Made by a program: the position numbers and the translations under genes
From: JAVEVH01 sp034005145
GTDB lineage: Bacteria; Patescibacteriota; Dojkabacteria; SC72
Assembly: GCA_034005145.1 (NCBI GenBank)
Contig: JAVEVH010000004.1
Location: forward strand, 1-37,029
Direction: 5' to 3'
DNA: 37,029 nt
Shown: piece after piece, positions 24,401 through 32,799 of the stretch
Layout: the number at the start of each line of letters is the position of its first letter
How positions within the stretch are numbered: position 1 is the first letter of the stretch
Notes under the pieces: generated by a model
The model's database searches: none
Told to the model about the DNA's origin: nothing
The model's input: only the letters and a program-made list of their open reading frames with translations

Positions 24401-27400
24401 GAATTGACAATACCAAGTCAACAGATGATATCTTCTGGTACGGAAAGTTTCTCACTTGGTTTTTGGGTAAGATTTGATGGTATGAATGACTTCTATTCTG
24501 GGATATTAAATAACGATAGTCATGGATTTTTGTTGTTTTCATCAGGCAATCATACGGCTATAACAATAAGTGCGAATCTTCTCGGAGGAGGTATGGTTCG
24601 TCTTTCTACACCAGATTTAACTATCGGACAATGGTATTTCTTCCAGACCTGGTATGACGGTGAATCAGATAGAATAGGTTATCAATTAAATGATAATGCT
24701 CCTGTTTTAAGTGATATTGGTAGTGTTCCAGAGATCAAAGCTATTGGTAATTTTATATTAGGTGGTAAGTTTTATGAATGGAATGACATATCAATTGATG
24801 AGATGTTTTTTTACAACAGAGTATTATCAAATGACGAGAGAAATGAATTCTATAACTCGGGTGATGGTAGAACATATGGTTCTTTTTCTGGGTCCCCCTT
24901 AAGCTCTAATAGTAAGATTTTTAGTGGAGGATACTCTGTATCTTCAGATAACTTAGGAGGTATGTATAAAGAGATTAGTATTACAACAGGTCAAGATATT
25001 GTAATAAGGGGTATAGCTAATAGTGATGGTACCTCAATACCTAGATTATCCGTATATGATATTACTAATGATTTAGAGATAGGATACTTAGATGGTACTA
25101 ATACTAGTACTAAGGATAATCCAGATAACTTACTATTTACTGCAGAAGGTACATTAGAAAGTAAATCAGAAGGTAGTATTACACTAAGTACTAACCCAAT
25201 AGATGGAGAGATGGTAGAGATAGGGGGTATAACATATACATTTAAGGAGGATATTACTAATCCTGGTATTGGAGAAATATATGTAAAGATAGGGGTAGAT
25301 AACTTAGAAAGTACTTCTAATCTAAATCTCGCAATTTCAGATGGAGGAGTTCTTGATACAAACTATTCATATGGTACTAGTTCTGTGGCACATACCTTAG
25401 TTGATTCTAGTGTAAGTAGTAATATTGTATCTCTACTTTCTAAAACAGTTGGACTAGCAGGAAATAATATAACCTTAAGTAAAATAGGTAGTAGTATATT
25501 ATTATCTAATACAACTTTATTAGGTGGTACAGATAATAGTAATAATCTAAGAATTAGATTATTAAATAGTAGTAATACTGTATCTAATGTAAATTGGCAT
25601 CAGGTAGAGGTATATAACAACTTAGTAAATAACCCTAGTTTTGAGAGAGGTGAATACGATGCAGATGGAAACTGGGTACCTGGAGGTTGGACATTGTCAA
25701 ATTGGGAGTCAGGTGATGGTTTCCTAAATGTAGATACAACGGATCTGCATTCTGGTTCGTCCTCAGTTTATTCGGAGCTACTTGATAGTAAATATTACTA
25801 CTTAAAACAATATGCACCTATAGATTCAACAAAATATCTAGCTGGTGGAATAATTGGTCGAGTTGATAATTTTAGTTCTCCTTCTCAAAACATTTCCTTC
25901 TCCCCAGCATATAATTTAGGAAGTAATCAAAGTGGTGTTTCTTCATATACATATAACTCAGGGAAAATATATTCTCCATCTTTAGACTGGAAATCAGGAA
26001 ATGTTGTTGCGAGGATGATTAATTCTGGTTCTACAAGTAAGGCATTTCATGTATATTTTGGATCTACATATGCTTCAGGACAGGTTAACATTGATGATGT
26101 CTATAGATTTAATTTAAATCCTGTTGATTTAAGTGTTACCCCTTCTTCATATGTTAATTCTCAAACAGAAGATGGTGGTACTGTGGTGAATGGAAGAGAC
26201 TCTTTTACTGAAACATTAACAGAAGTAGATGGTACAGACTTTACATATAGGTTTAAGTTTATACCTGCATATGATGATGAAGTACTGAGAAAAGTAGGTG
26301 TGTCAGGAGATCTTCAAAGACAGTATATATATTTTATTCAATTTGCAAACGGATATCTTGCACTCGCACAGGAAGGTGTCAATTCTTACTATGCCTATGG
26401 AACTCCAGGTACAGATATAAATGGAGGAGTAGGAGATTTAAATCTTAGGGCTGGTACGGAATATCTTTTTGAGACATCGTGGAAATATCCCGGAAACTAC
26501 GAGATTAAATTAGACAATCAAGTAATTTACTCAGGCTCTACCACAGAAGCTGCTACTGGTAACCCTTTGGTATATATAGGGTCTGCAAGCTCAGGTGCAA
26601 ACTACGACGGTACTTACTACCCCTACCCATCTTCTACAATAACAGAGAATACTAATCTCTCCTTTGTTAAATATGGTACTTCTTCTACACATATTGTTAC
26701 TAGTACAGCCAATGATGAATATTTAACAGAAATAGATTTAGGAAATACAAATAATCATACTATTAGTGCATATGTATATAACAATACTAGTGGTAGTGTA
26801 GGAGGTATAGTAGATAGTAATATAGCTCAATTAGTATTTAATAATAATGTAGTAAGTACTACATATACAGATGAAGGTGGAGGATGGTATAGACTAAGTT
26901 ATACAGGAGCAGGAATAGTAGGTACTACTAACTATGGAGTACAAGTAAAGGGTAGTAAAGATGTATATGTAGATGGGTTACAAATAGAAGAAAAGGGATA
27001 TGAAACAACATATGCAGATGGAAGTCTTGGAACAGGATACTCATGGAGTGGTATTGCGAATGAGAGTAGCAGTGGTAGGACAGCCTCTGATATTGTATAT
27101 ACAACAGGCTTAGCAGCAGAATCAGTTAGTAACTCTGTTTCTATATGGTTCTATTATGACCCAACTGTTAAGAGTGGTCTAATAAGGCATATACACAGGA
27201 ATATGGATGCACCTGGAGGTAATACTTTCGTACAAGTAGATACTGCTGCTAGAGTACTTTTTAGGAATGTAAATGCTACAAATACTAGTGCAACTTATAC
27301 ATTCTGTCCTAATGAAAGTAAAAAGGAATATTCATGGAACCATGTTGTAACAACTGTTGATGAACAAAACGATGTTACAAAGTGTTGTCTTAATGGAGTT

Positions 27401-30400
27401 TGTAGTAGTGAAGTAAGTTTCACTGGAATAGGTACTTTACCCAAATTCCAAAGTATACGTATAAGTGGTCACGATGCAAGCTATGCTCAGGGGAATATGG
27501 AAAAATCGGATTTAAGAATCTATGATGAGGTTTTAACCGAAGAACAAATCCTCCAACTATATAACCAGGGAATGAATGTATACAGTACAGGGGTATCTAG
27601 TAATGGTAAGTATGCAGTAGAGGGTACATGGACATCTCAAGTAATAGATTTGAGTAATAATGGGCAATGGGGTATCTCTCCATCCTTACTAATAACTGAT
27701 AATAAGGGGAGTGATAATATTGTATATCAAACTAGAACATCTCCAGATAATGTAAATTGGACAAACTATGAAGGAGTAGTAATAAATGGAGAAGGATATG
27801 ATTTCATATCTCCACCTAATAGATACTTACAAGTAAAAGCTATATTACAAAGTAGTAATCAATCCTCTACTCCAAGCTTTAGTGGAATGAGTTTCAGATA
27901 TGTACAAGATACTGTTAAACCATCTGTTAATGCAAGCAATATCCAATATTACTCTAGTGCCCAGGGAGGACAATTACAAACTCCTAACAATTGGACTAAT
28001 ATTCATTTACCATATATCTCTTGGACAGAGGGACAAGACAATACTGAAGGAAGTGGTTTGAGAGGATATTGCTTGTACTTAGGCCAAGATCCTAATGCAG
28101 ATCCTGCTTTGGAAGGAGGGTTGTTAAGTAGTACTAGCCCAGTACATACTACTGAAACAGAATGTGAATTTATTATAGATACACCATATATTGATTTAAG
28201 TAATACTGAATATCATGGAGATATATGGATGAGTAGTAGTAATACAGATTACTACTTTAAAGTAAAAGCAGTTGACTATACAGGTAATGTATATGGTACT
28301 ACAGTCTCAGACTCTGAAACATATACTTTTAAATTAGACAATACACTACCTCTTAATCCTAAAGGAATTTCTGCTCCTCAAGAATATCAAAGAGAAATAT
28401 CTAGCTTTACACTGTATTGGGCAGAAACAGGATTAAGTGCAGCTTCAGATGCTCATAGTGGAATAAAAGGATATCAGTATAGGATAGGAGAAGACGGTCT
28501 ATGGTTTGGAACAAATCACACTGGTGATCAGGATTGCCAAGACCTTCTTACAAATACCACCTACACACTTCAAGAAGTATTTGAAGGAGAAGAAATTGGT
28601 GATGAGTTAGAAATAGGAGAAAATGTCTTCTATGTAAGAACTTGGGATAATATATGTAATGTTACAGAAACATATGCTACTGCAATACTACAATACAGTG
28701 CAGATGCACCAAGTAGACCAACAAATCTTACTGTAGTACCTTCAGAAAATAGTATTAATGAATTTAGTTTTGATTGGGATATTCCAGAGACCTTTAGTGG
28801 TCAAGAGGGAGGACTACAATACTGCTATACAGTTAATATATTCCCAAGCAGTAATTCATGTAATTGGACATCCTTTACTAATTTAAATGCTGATGCATAT
28901 GCAAATCAGCCAGGGGAAAATATCCTTTATGTTGTCGCTATGGATGAAGCAGGTAATATAAATTACGATGACTATACAGGTATTAAATTCTATGCAAATA
29001 CCTCTGCTCCTGGAATAGTACAGAATTTAGAAATTTCAGACATCTCAATTAAAAGTACCAGTAAATGGAAATTAGCTCTTGCTTGGGACCAACCAGATGA
29101 AACAGGTGCTGGAGTAGCAAGTTACAGAATATATAGGAGTGATGTGACAGATAGCAACTACAGTGCAGATTCAAGTAGTTTCGAACTAATTGGTACAACT
29201 AGTGGTGAATCATATACAGATGTTAATTTACAACAAAAAGAATATTACTACATAGTTAAGGCCTGTGATAGTGCAAATAATTGTAGTGCTGCAAGTAACA
29301 CAGTTCATATGTTACCAACAGGTAGATTCTATGTACCAGCTGAAATAGTTACAAATCCCAAATTAACCCATGTGTCAACTAAGAGTGCAACAATAACTTG
29401 GGTTACTGAGAGAGAAAGTGATAGTAGAATACAATATGGACTTAGCAGTGGTGAATATTTTGAAGAAGAGATTAGTAACTCGGAACAAGTAGTAGAGCAC
29501 AGTTTAACACTTAATAACTTAGAGGCGGGAACAACATATTACTTTAAGACGAGATGGACTGATGAAGATGGTAATACTGGTATGACAGATGAGATGTCCT
29601 TTAAGACAGAACCTCCTCCAAGTGTAAAAGATGTTGAAGAGACATATGTTAATTTAGAAAGCGCTGGAATTAGGTTCACTACTAAAGGTGCAAGTAAGGT
29701 AAAGGTCTACTATGGAAAAGATGTTGGGCTCTCTAGCTCAACTGAATTAGAAACCTCTCCTGTTGAAACAACATATACAGTTACTCTGACAGGGTTAGAG
29801 GATGGTACTAAATACTTCTACAAGATAAATCTCTTTGATATTGATGGAAATGAATATGATGGAACTGTACTACTTGATTTCCTTACTCCTCCTAAACCAG
29901 AGATTACAAATGTAGAGATACAAGAAAAGCATGGGACTGCTCAGCCTACAATGGAAATACTTTGGGAGAGTAATACAGAAGTTAATAGTATTGTTAGATA
30001 CTACCCAAGTGGTAAGAAAGATCTTGTACAAAACAGGGTAGATATTGAAATGATAAAGGGGATGCATAAGATGGAATTAAATGGATTGCTACCTACCACA
30101 ACATATACTATGACAGTAGAGGGTACAGATAAACTTGGGAATACAGCATTAAGTGAGGAATATACATTTACTACTGCAACTGATACAAGGCCACCACAAA
30201 TATATGATCTTAAAGTAGATAAATCAGTTCTAAGTAGTGAAGTTCAAGCAGATAAGAGTAAGAGCGGCCAACTAGTCGTAAGTTGGAAAACAGATGAGCC
30301 AAGTACAAGCCAAGTTATGTATGATAGTGGGTTAGGTGATACATACCAGCAAAAGACAAAGGTTGAAACTAATCTTAAGACAGAGCATGTAGTTATCATA

Positions 30401-30568
30401 AGTAACCTAACTCCTTCGACCGTATACCATCTCCAAGTGTCCAGTCTTGATTCTGCAAGTAACGAGGGAAAGGGTAGCCGAATGATAGCTGTTACACCAA
30501 AGGCAACAAATACAGTATTTGAAGTGGTAGTAGAAAGTCTAAGTAATATTTTTAAGTTCCTGAGATAA
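18440..30568 (+). CDS. Giant secreted LamG / carbohydrate-binding / FN3 surface protein
   Basis: 4042 residues from ATG 18440; the open frame upstream reaches into rnpB and is not used. N-terminal basic region (KRKIKKK) and a hydrophobic segment (residues about 20-41) form a signal or anchor. Then a DUF2341-like domain (about 80-196); five LamG-like jelly rolls (about 206-374, 464-624, 781-937, 1932-2142, 2887-3050), each ending in a motif such as DEVAVWADSLS or SDLRIYDEVLT; CBM4/9-like modules (NGDMEIG..., about 1047-1184; 1541-1654; NNPSFERG..., 2392-2557); a phage-virion-like domain (about 2249-2369); and a series of Ig/FN3-like domains to the C-terminus (about 3159-4025). No LPXTG or C-terminal anchor is seen. 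Likely a cell-surface adhesin or glycan-binding protein; the ligand is unknown. It is followed after 5 bases by the ABC transporter. Confidence 0.88.
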   Translation: MTAFESLKKLQKRKIKKKEIILFSSLLFISFIIFGIVRIFALDESNWSIGDGGNTTLITGSSDSVVITASEVTLDSDNTWLGLDWNYKKSLEVKNISNIVLPQGDTVTVIVNTSELESVQDDCDDLRVGYVINNSVREIPRDIVLGSGSTSCLDSKDTRVSFKLVKELSNSTVEGYVNGDEVDSNYVLFYGNESVGVPSYPGEKYLSFGSDYTDYIVFPKMTPAGSMQSINLWVRITDSELSGTHVLVSATEHNVFYIKNGYLKFDTYGYTSGVQYTTGLTQLPTNEWVNIGMTYSTTEGVRFFINGEVDIFNPEHIGEIDHQNSCGLLTIGSTGNAALYNIGEPSFYGDIDEVAVWADSLSVEEMKDVYLGKITEENLYLLYHLDSSNQTVLDSSGSGNNGFLGNTIEVEGSDPSFIDSGTSVYNVSSTNSTLACPLNGSSTCVNGDTPTIQAGAIRYSSSGSALSFSSLINSYVIVPDDDTLDFLDSFGICYWINHKANYPDGKYIFRKASAYQEYIGTAGDTYPTIYGIEGSDSRLPHLYQNINNWVHYCVTYSGATSSLLKYKNGVQVSSNTSAIDFINQNSNNLYLGQRIISDMDEIALFNKFLTQEDVTDYYNNPIIESNEPSLVALYHFDENGMDPRLSSIKTDLETTLGVSGNGVAYDASGNGNHGLVVGAVYTNNTPIGNSGVMSHEGVLLEEGTTNKVLNPSFENDIFDKYWSKGYQNLDLGSSTFTAKMAKRNSEGPFAAGVMSQGFKQVSHAGDEIGFSTGTLISKTFYPNFDNSQGSVVLWVTPTWDGTDLGEKRILGSYNSSGFRMYKLDSNLIFRGTAGSVSVDISSWQTGETHLVVGRWDEDSIITGSNRLSLTVDGVTTYGGTSDFSMNIVGSFDIGDYYGFNNANAIIEGLTIYRRVLYDGTYGTDIGNGNEISQIYNSGVGKDPTEITGSWDVVFCLPTDGSTGELTTTNQAWSMPHSSNLLGTGGFMMSDSADVDGWDNYSSNKIVNDSFESNLDNWNYEQEYLLRDEFNTDGPITLVDGGLSAPAPSLGSELLTNGDMEIGDPPTGWTPNSSSLSASVDSHSGSQSIQVLADSGQNGRAIQNIPVVSNNAWYMATVWAKRTAGVNSIYLNIPSNVFPGDKIRSEDPAVWSQIFKSFRTTGTSIGFYNQAYYDNTALYDDASVKPLVLSSLFSTTTEATVNKVVSTDVTLTPGTQAGVVLNLDSEENPQNFVIAYHDGTNLIVEKCVNGTYTTLMSGAKTMVDGAVIRVAKNGNKYLASYNGDPTGEVTVTDASIVDNTLYGLFSTYSGNTFSNFKITTNLDGSLASDGVSERKVVDTLGYLSIENGYAKFQRTLSPEIWTNYNLPVIQREVGRMMISSASSIADGQYYYTGFSTGAGIAPFTHSFALQNGGIVYTGAGNVNVGSPATSQDSIIVLRNSGAYYFVKSESYPRWTLMWISPSGTTTNLYPSVGLWRGTDANVDYVSVPEATWLPTPLAYDTFTRADGEIGVSEATGPDLQMTPSLDWAGGVISSGKSIITPELGSELVTNGGFDSDTAWTKTGQWLISNGNANVTATGTSSLSQSILSSGNWYSASVDTSGGPTYEPEVLFGGYFSGNGYGAGGIFTGRAGAGTAIQFNVYNGWYATVDNISVKPLTFSSLFSTISTDNTDIVEDINITSIAGTQAGIVTNLDSEIQPNAGILAYLVRVNNSTGAQIRIDKFTSATTWVNLQSTSVTYSPGATLRVITYHSDLNTLKVRVYYNNALVGSEQTITDPEIINNTRHGLFSTYEGNTFDNFSIFARGTDGEYNDIPAEDILAIRSTSVSYDGASSVSLNTGSSNDKFTQTKSLENGYIYDLSVYAYTDGSAVSNSDLVLNYNNENIPTTYTDMGSGWYKLTGTFTGVSGNTEVGVNVMAEKSVYVDKMEVFTKQSLKEGLLGYWSFDDSSGTRYDLENSNDFLETGTVPSISGVHGNAVQFYSTDTNESKNELTIPSQQMISSGTESFSLGFWVRFDGMNDFYSGILNNDSHGFLLFSSGNHTAITISANLLGGGMVRLSTPDLTIGQWYFFQTWYDGESDRIGYQLNDNAPVLSDIGSVPEIKAIGNFILGGKFYEWNDISIDEMFFYNRVLSNDERNEFYNSGDGRTYGSFSGSPLSSNSKIFSGGYSVSSDNLGGMYKEISITTGQDIVIRGIANSDGTSIPRLSVYDITNDLEIGYLDGTNTSTKDNPDNLLFTAEGTLESKSEGSITLSTNPIDGEMVEIGGITYTFKEDITNPGIGEIYVKIGVDNLESTSNLNLAISDGGVLDTNYSYGTSSVAHTLVDSSVSSNIVSLLSKTVGLAGNNITLSKIGSSILLSNTTLLGGTDNSNNLRIRLLNSSNTVSNVNWHQVEVYNNLVNNPSFERGEYDADGNWVPGGWTLSNWESGDGFLNVDTTDLHSGSSSVYSELLDSKYYYLKQYAPIDSTKYLAGGIIGRVDNFSSPSQNISFSPAYNLGSNQSGVSSYTYNSGKIYSPSLDWKSGNVVARMINSGSTSKAFHVYFGSTYASGQVNIDDVYRFNLNPVDLSVTPSSYVNSQTEDGGTVVNGRDSFTETLTEVDGTDFTYRFKFIPAYDDEVLRKVGVSGDLQRQYIYFIQFANGYLALAQEGVNSYYAYGTPGTDINGGVGDLNLRAGTEYLFETSWKYPGNYEIKLDNQVIYSGSTTEAATGNPLVYIGSASSGANYDGTYYPYPSSTITENTNLSFVKYGTSSTHIVTSTANDEYLTEIDLGNTNNHTISAYVYNNTSGSVGGIVDSNIAQLVFNNNVVSTTYTDEGGGWYRLSYTGAGIVGTTNYGVQVKGSKDVYVDGLQIEEKGYETTYADGSLGTGYSWSGIANESSSGRTASDIVYTTGLAAESVSNSVSIWFYYDPTVKSGLIRHIHRNMDAPGGNTFVQVDTAARVLFRNVNATNTSATYTFCPNESKKEYSWNHVVTTVDEQNDVTKCCLNGVCSSEVSFTGIGTLPKFQSIRISGHDASYAQGNMEKSDLRIYDEVLTEEQILQLYNQGMNVYSTGVSSNGKYAVEGTWTSQVIDLSNNGQWGISPSLLITDNKGSDNIVYQTRTSPDNVNWTNYEGVVINGEGYDFISPPNRYLQVKAILQSSNQSSTPSFSGMSFRYVQDTVKPSVNASNIQYYSSAQGGQLQTPNNWTNIHLPYISWTEGQDNTEGSGLRGYCLYLGQDPNADPALEGGLLSSTSPVHTTETECEFIIDTPYIDLSNTEYHGDIWMSSSNTDYYFKVKAVDYTGNVYGTTVSDSETYTFKLDNTLPLNPKGISAPQEYQREISSFTLYWAETGLSAASDAHSGIKGYQYRIGEDGLWFGTNHTGDQDCQDLLTNTTYTLQEVFEGEEIGDELEIGENVFYVRTWDNICNVTETYATAILQYSADAPSRPTNLTVVPSENSINEFSFDWDIPETFSGQEGGLQYCYTVNIFPSSNSCNWTSFTNLNADAYANQPGENILYVVAMDEAGNINYDDYTGIKFYANTSAPGIVQNLEISDISIKSTSKWKLALAWDQPDETGAGVASYRIYRSDVTDSNYSADSSSFELIGTTSGESYTDVNLQQKEYYYIVKACDSANNCSAASNTVHMLPTGRFYVPAEIVTNPKLTHVSTKSATITWVTERESDSRIQYGLSSGEYFEEEISNSEQVVEHSLTLNNLEAGTTYYFKTRWTDEDGNTGMTDEMSFKTEPPPSVKDVEETYVNLESAGIRFTTKGASKVKVYYGKDVGLSSSTELETSPVETTYTVTLTGLEDGTKYFYKINLFDIDGNEYDGTVLLDFLTPPKPEITNVEIQEKHGTAQPTMEILWESNTEVNSIVRYYPSGKKDLVQNRVDIEMIKGMHKMELNGLLPTTTYTMTVEGTDKLGNTALSEEYTFTTATDTRPPQIYDLKVDKSVLSSEVQADKSKSGQLVVSWKTDEPSTSQVMYDSGLGDTYQQKTKVETNLKTEHVVIISNLTPSTVYHLQVSSLDSASNEGKGSRMIAVTPKATNTVFEVVVESLSNIFKFLR

Positions 30569-30573
30569 AGATA

Positions 30574-32799
30574 ATGAAAGAATCCATAATAATATCAGCA
30601 AAAGATATTTATAAAAGTTTTAAAACAGGAGGAAGATATACAACTGTGCTTAAGAATGTGTCTTTAGATATTAAGCTAGGAGAATTTATTATAATATTCG
30701 GCCCCTCTGGTTGTGGTAAGAGTACTCTCTTACACATTATGATGGGATTAGAAAGGCCAGATAAGGGATATGTTAAAGTAGGAGGATTAAATCTATGGAC
30801 ACTTAGCACCGAGGATAGGGCATCTATAAGAAAGAGAGAGATAGGTATTATGTACCAACAACAAAACTGGATTAAGTCCTTAAGTGTACAAGAGAATATT
30901 GCTTTCTCAGGCCAATTAATTGGATTAGAAAAAGAAGAGGCTTTGGAGAAAGCTAAAGAGGTATTAGATATTGTTGGTATGGATTTTAGAACAGAATATA
31001 TACCAAGTGAGTTATCTGCAGGTGAACAGCAGAAGATAGGACTGGCAAGAGCATTAATGACTAATCCTCAAATAATTATTGCAGATGAGCCTACTGGGAA
31101 CTTAGATGTTAAGAGTGGTCAGGAGATGATAGATATATTGGGTAGGTTAAATAAAGCTGGAAAAACAATAATAATGGTTACTCATAATCCAGAATATCTT
31201 AAATTTGCTGAGAGAGTAATCTTAATGCTTGATGGTAGAATTCGAAGAGAGATAAAGGTCGATTCTAGTAATGTTAATGAGATTCAAAAAGATATAGCTT
31301 CTGATTTAGAAACTTTTATTGAAGCAGGTACTTCTATACAAGAGAGTAGTGTGATAACTCCTGATTCAATCACTAGTGTAGAAGTTGCACAAAAGAGAAA
31401 CATATTTGAGAAATTAAAATATGCAATCTCTTTTAATATTAGATTCCTATTCCAGAGCTTTATATTTCTATTCCTCATATTACTTAGAAGGTTAGGTAAG
31501 AAATCTAACTATTTCTATCAACTGAGTTTAAGTTACAAAAAATATTTTGGCAGAATTAGTAGGGTATTTGATAGAAACTTTTCTAAGAATATTTCTGCAA
31601 GTATTAATACAATTGATCTTACAGAGATATCATTTAAGAACCTATGGGTAAAAAAATCTAGAACAATGATTACCATATTTGGTATGTCTATAGGTATTGG
31701 TTTCATCGTATTCCTACTTTCCCTTGGATATGGTTTAGAGCGTCTAGTTATTGGGGAAATTACTAGAATAGAGGATATGAATCAAATAGATGTGACACCA
31801 ACTATTAGTAGTAAGGTCATTTTAAATGTTGAGAATGTTGAAAACATTAAAAATATGGATGGTGTGAAAGATATCTTACCATTAATTAATCTAGCAGCTA
31901 GAGTTGAATATCAACAATCTAGTACAGATGTCGTAGTTTATGGAGTGCAGGATAAGTATATTACACAATCCCCTATTACTCTCTCTGCTGGTGAAGTTTT
32001 CAATGAGGAAAATGTAGGGGTAGTTGTTAATGAGGAGTTTCTTGCCACAATTGGAGTTCTACCAGAAGAAGCTGTAGGAGAGGAATTAAAATTAGATCTA
32101 GTACTATCAGAAATAGTCGAGGAAGAGGAAGAAGGGGAAGAGGTCTTGGATACTTCTAAAGTTTATATAATAAGGGGTGTTATTAATGATGATAACCCTT
32201 CGGTCATATATATCCCTATATTAGAATTAGAGGAGTACAAGATAGACGAATTCTCTCAGTTACGAATAATAATAGAATCTGAGGATAAGATAATAGAGGC
32301 CAGAAGACAGATAGAGGCCTTGGGTTTGGAAACTACATCTGTAATGGATACCGTTTCAGAAGTAGAAAACTTATTCTCATATGCAAAGATAATATTGATA
32401 ATAGTAGGGACAATAGCTCTATCAATCGCTATCCTTGGAATGTTTAATACCCTAACAGTATCTCTGCTTGAAAGAACTAGAGAGGTTGGCCTAATGAAAA
32501 CAATAGGTATGAAAGCAGATGAAATAAGCAGCCTATTTATTAATGAGTCTATGATAATGGGAATTACAGGGGGTACTTTAGGGGTTCTTTTCGGACTGCT
32601 TATGGGATTAGCTGTCTCCGTTATTCTTTCAATTTTCTCGATTAGTAGGGGAGGCTCTTTTATATTTGTTAGTTTCCTTCCTTTGTCACTTTCTCTTGCT
32701 ATAATTGTGAGTAGTACATTGGTAGGGTATATGACCGGCCTATATCCTTCAAGTCGTGCAGTTAAAATGGCTCCTTTGGATGCTCTAAGGTATGAATAA
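30574..32799 (+). CDS. MacB/LolD-type ABC transporter, ATPase fused to permease
   Basis: 741 residues. ATPase domain (1-230): Walker A GPSGCGKST (43-51), Q-loop YQQQNW, signature LSAGEQQ (147-153, Ala for the usual Gly), Walker B IIIADEP (167-173), D-loop NLD and switch His in VTHN. After a linker with an unusual hydrophobic segment (FLFQSFIFLFLILL, about 290-310) comes a MacB/FtsX permease: first helix (MITIFGMSIGIGFIVFLLSL), a long extracytoplasmic domain, then three helices and the end KMAPLDALRYE, typical of MacB. Such mechanotransmission transporters drive export or release of peptides, lipoproteins or hydrolase control; the substrate here is unknown. It is coupled to the giant gene upstream and overlaps the next gene by 8 bases. 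Confidence 0.9.
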   Translation: MKESIIISAKDIYKSFKTGGRYTTVLKNVSLDIKLGEFIIIFGPSGCGKSTLLHIMMGLERPDKGYVKVGGLNLWTLSTEDRASIRKREIGIMYQQQNWIKSLSVQENIAFSGQLIGLEKEEALEKAKEVLDIVGMDFRTEYIPSELSAGEQQKIGLARALMTNPQIIIADEPTGNLDVKSGQEMIDILGRLNKAGKTIIMVTHNPEYLKFAERVILMLDGRIRREIKVDSSNVNEIQKDIASDLETFIEAGTSIQESSVITPDSITSVEVAQKRNIFEKLKYAISFNIRFLFQSFIFLFLILLRRLGKKSNYFYQLSLSYKKYFGRISRVFDRNFSKNISASINTIDLTEISFKNLWVKKSRTMITIFGMSIGIGFIVFLLSLGYGLERLVIGEITRIEDMNQIDVTPTISSKVILNVENVENIKNMDGVKDILPLINLAARVEYQQSSTDVVVYGVQDKYITQSPITLSAGEVFNEENVGVVVNEEFLATIGVLPEEAVGEELKLDLVLSEIVEEEEEGEEVLDTSKVYIIRGVINDDNPSVIYIPILELEEYKIDEFSQLRIIIESEDKIIEARRQIEALGLETTSVMDTVSEVENLFSYAKIILIIVGTIALSIAILGMFNTLTVSLLERTREVGLMKTIGMKADEISSLFINESMIMGITGGTLGVLFGLLMGLAVSVILSIFSISRGGSFIFVSFLPLSLSLAIIVSSTLVGYMTGLYPSSRAVKMAPLDALRYE

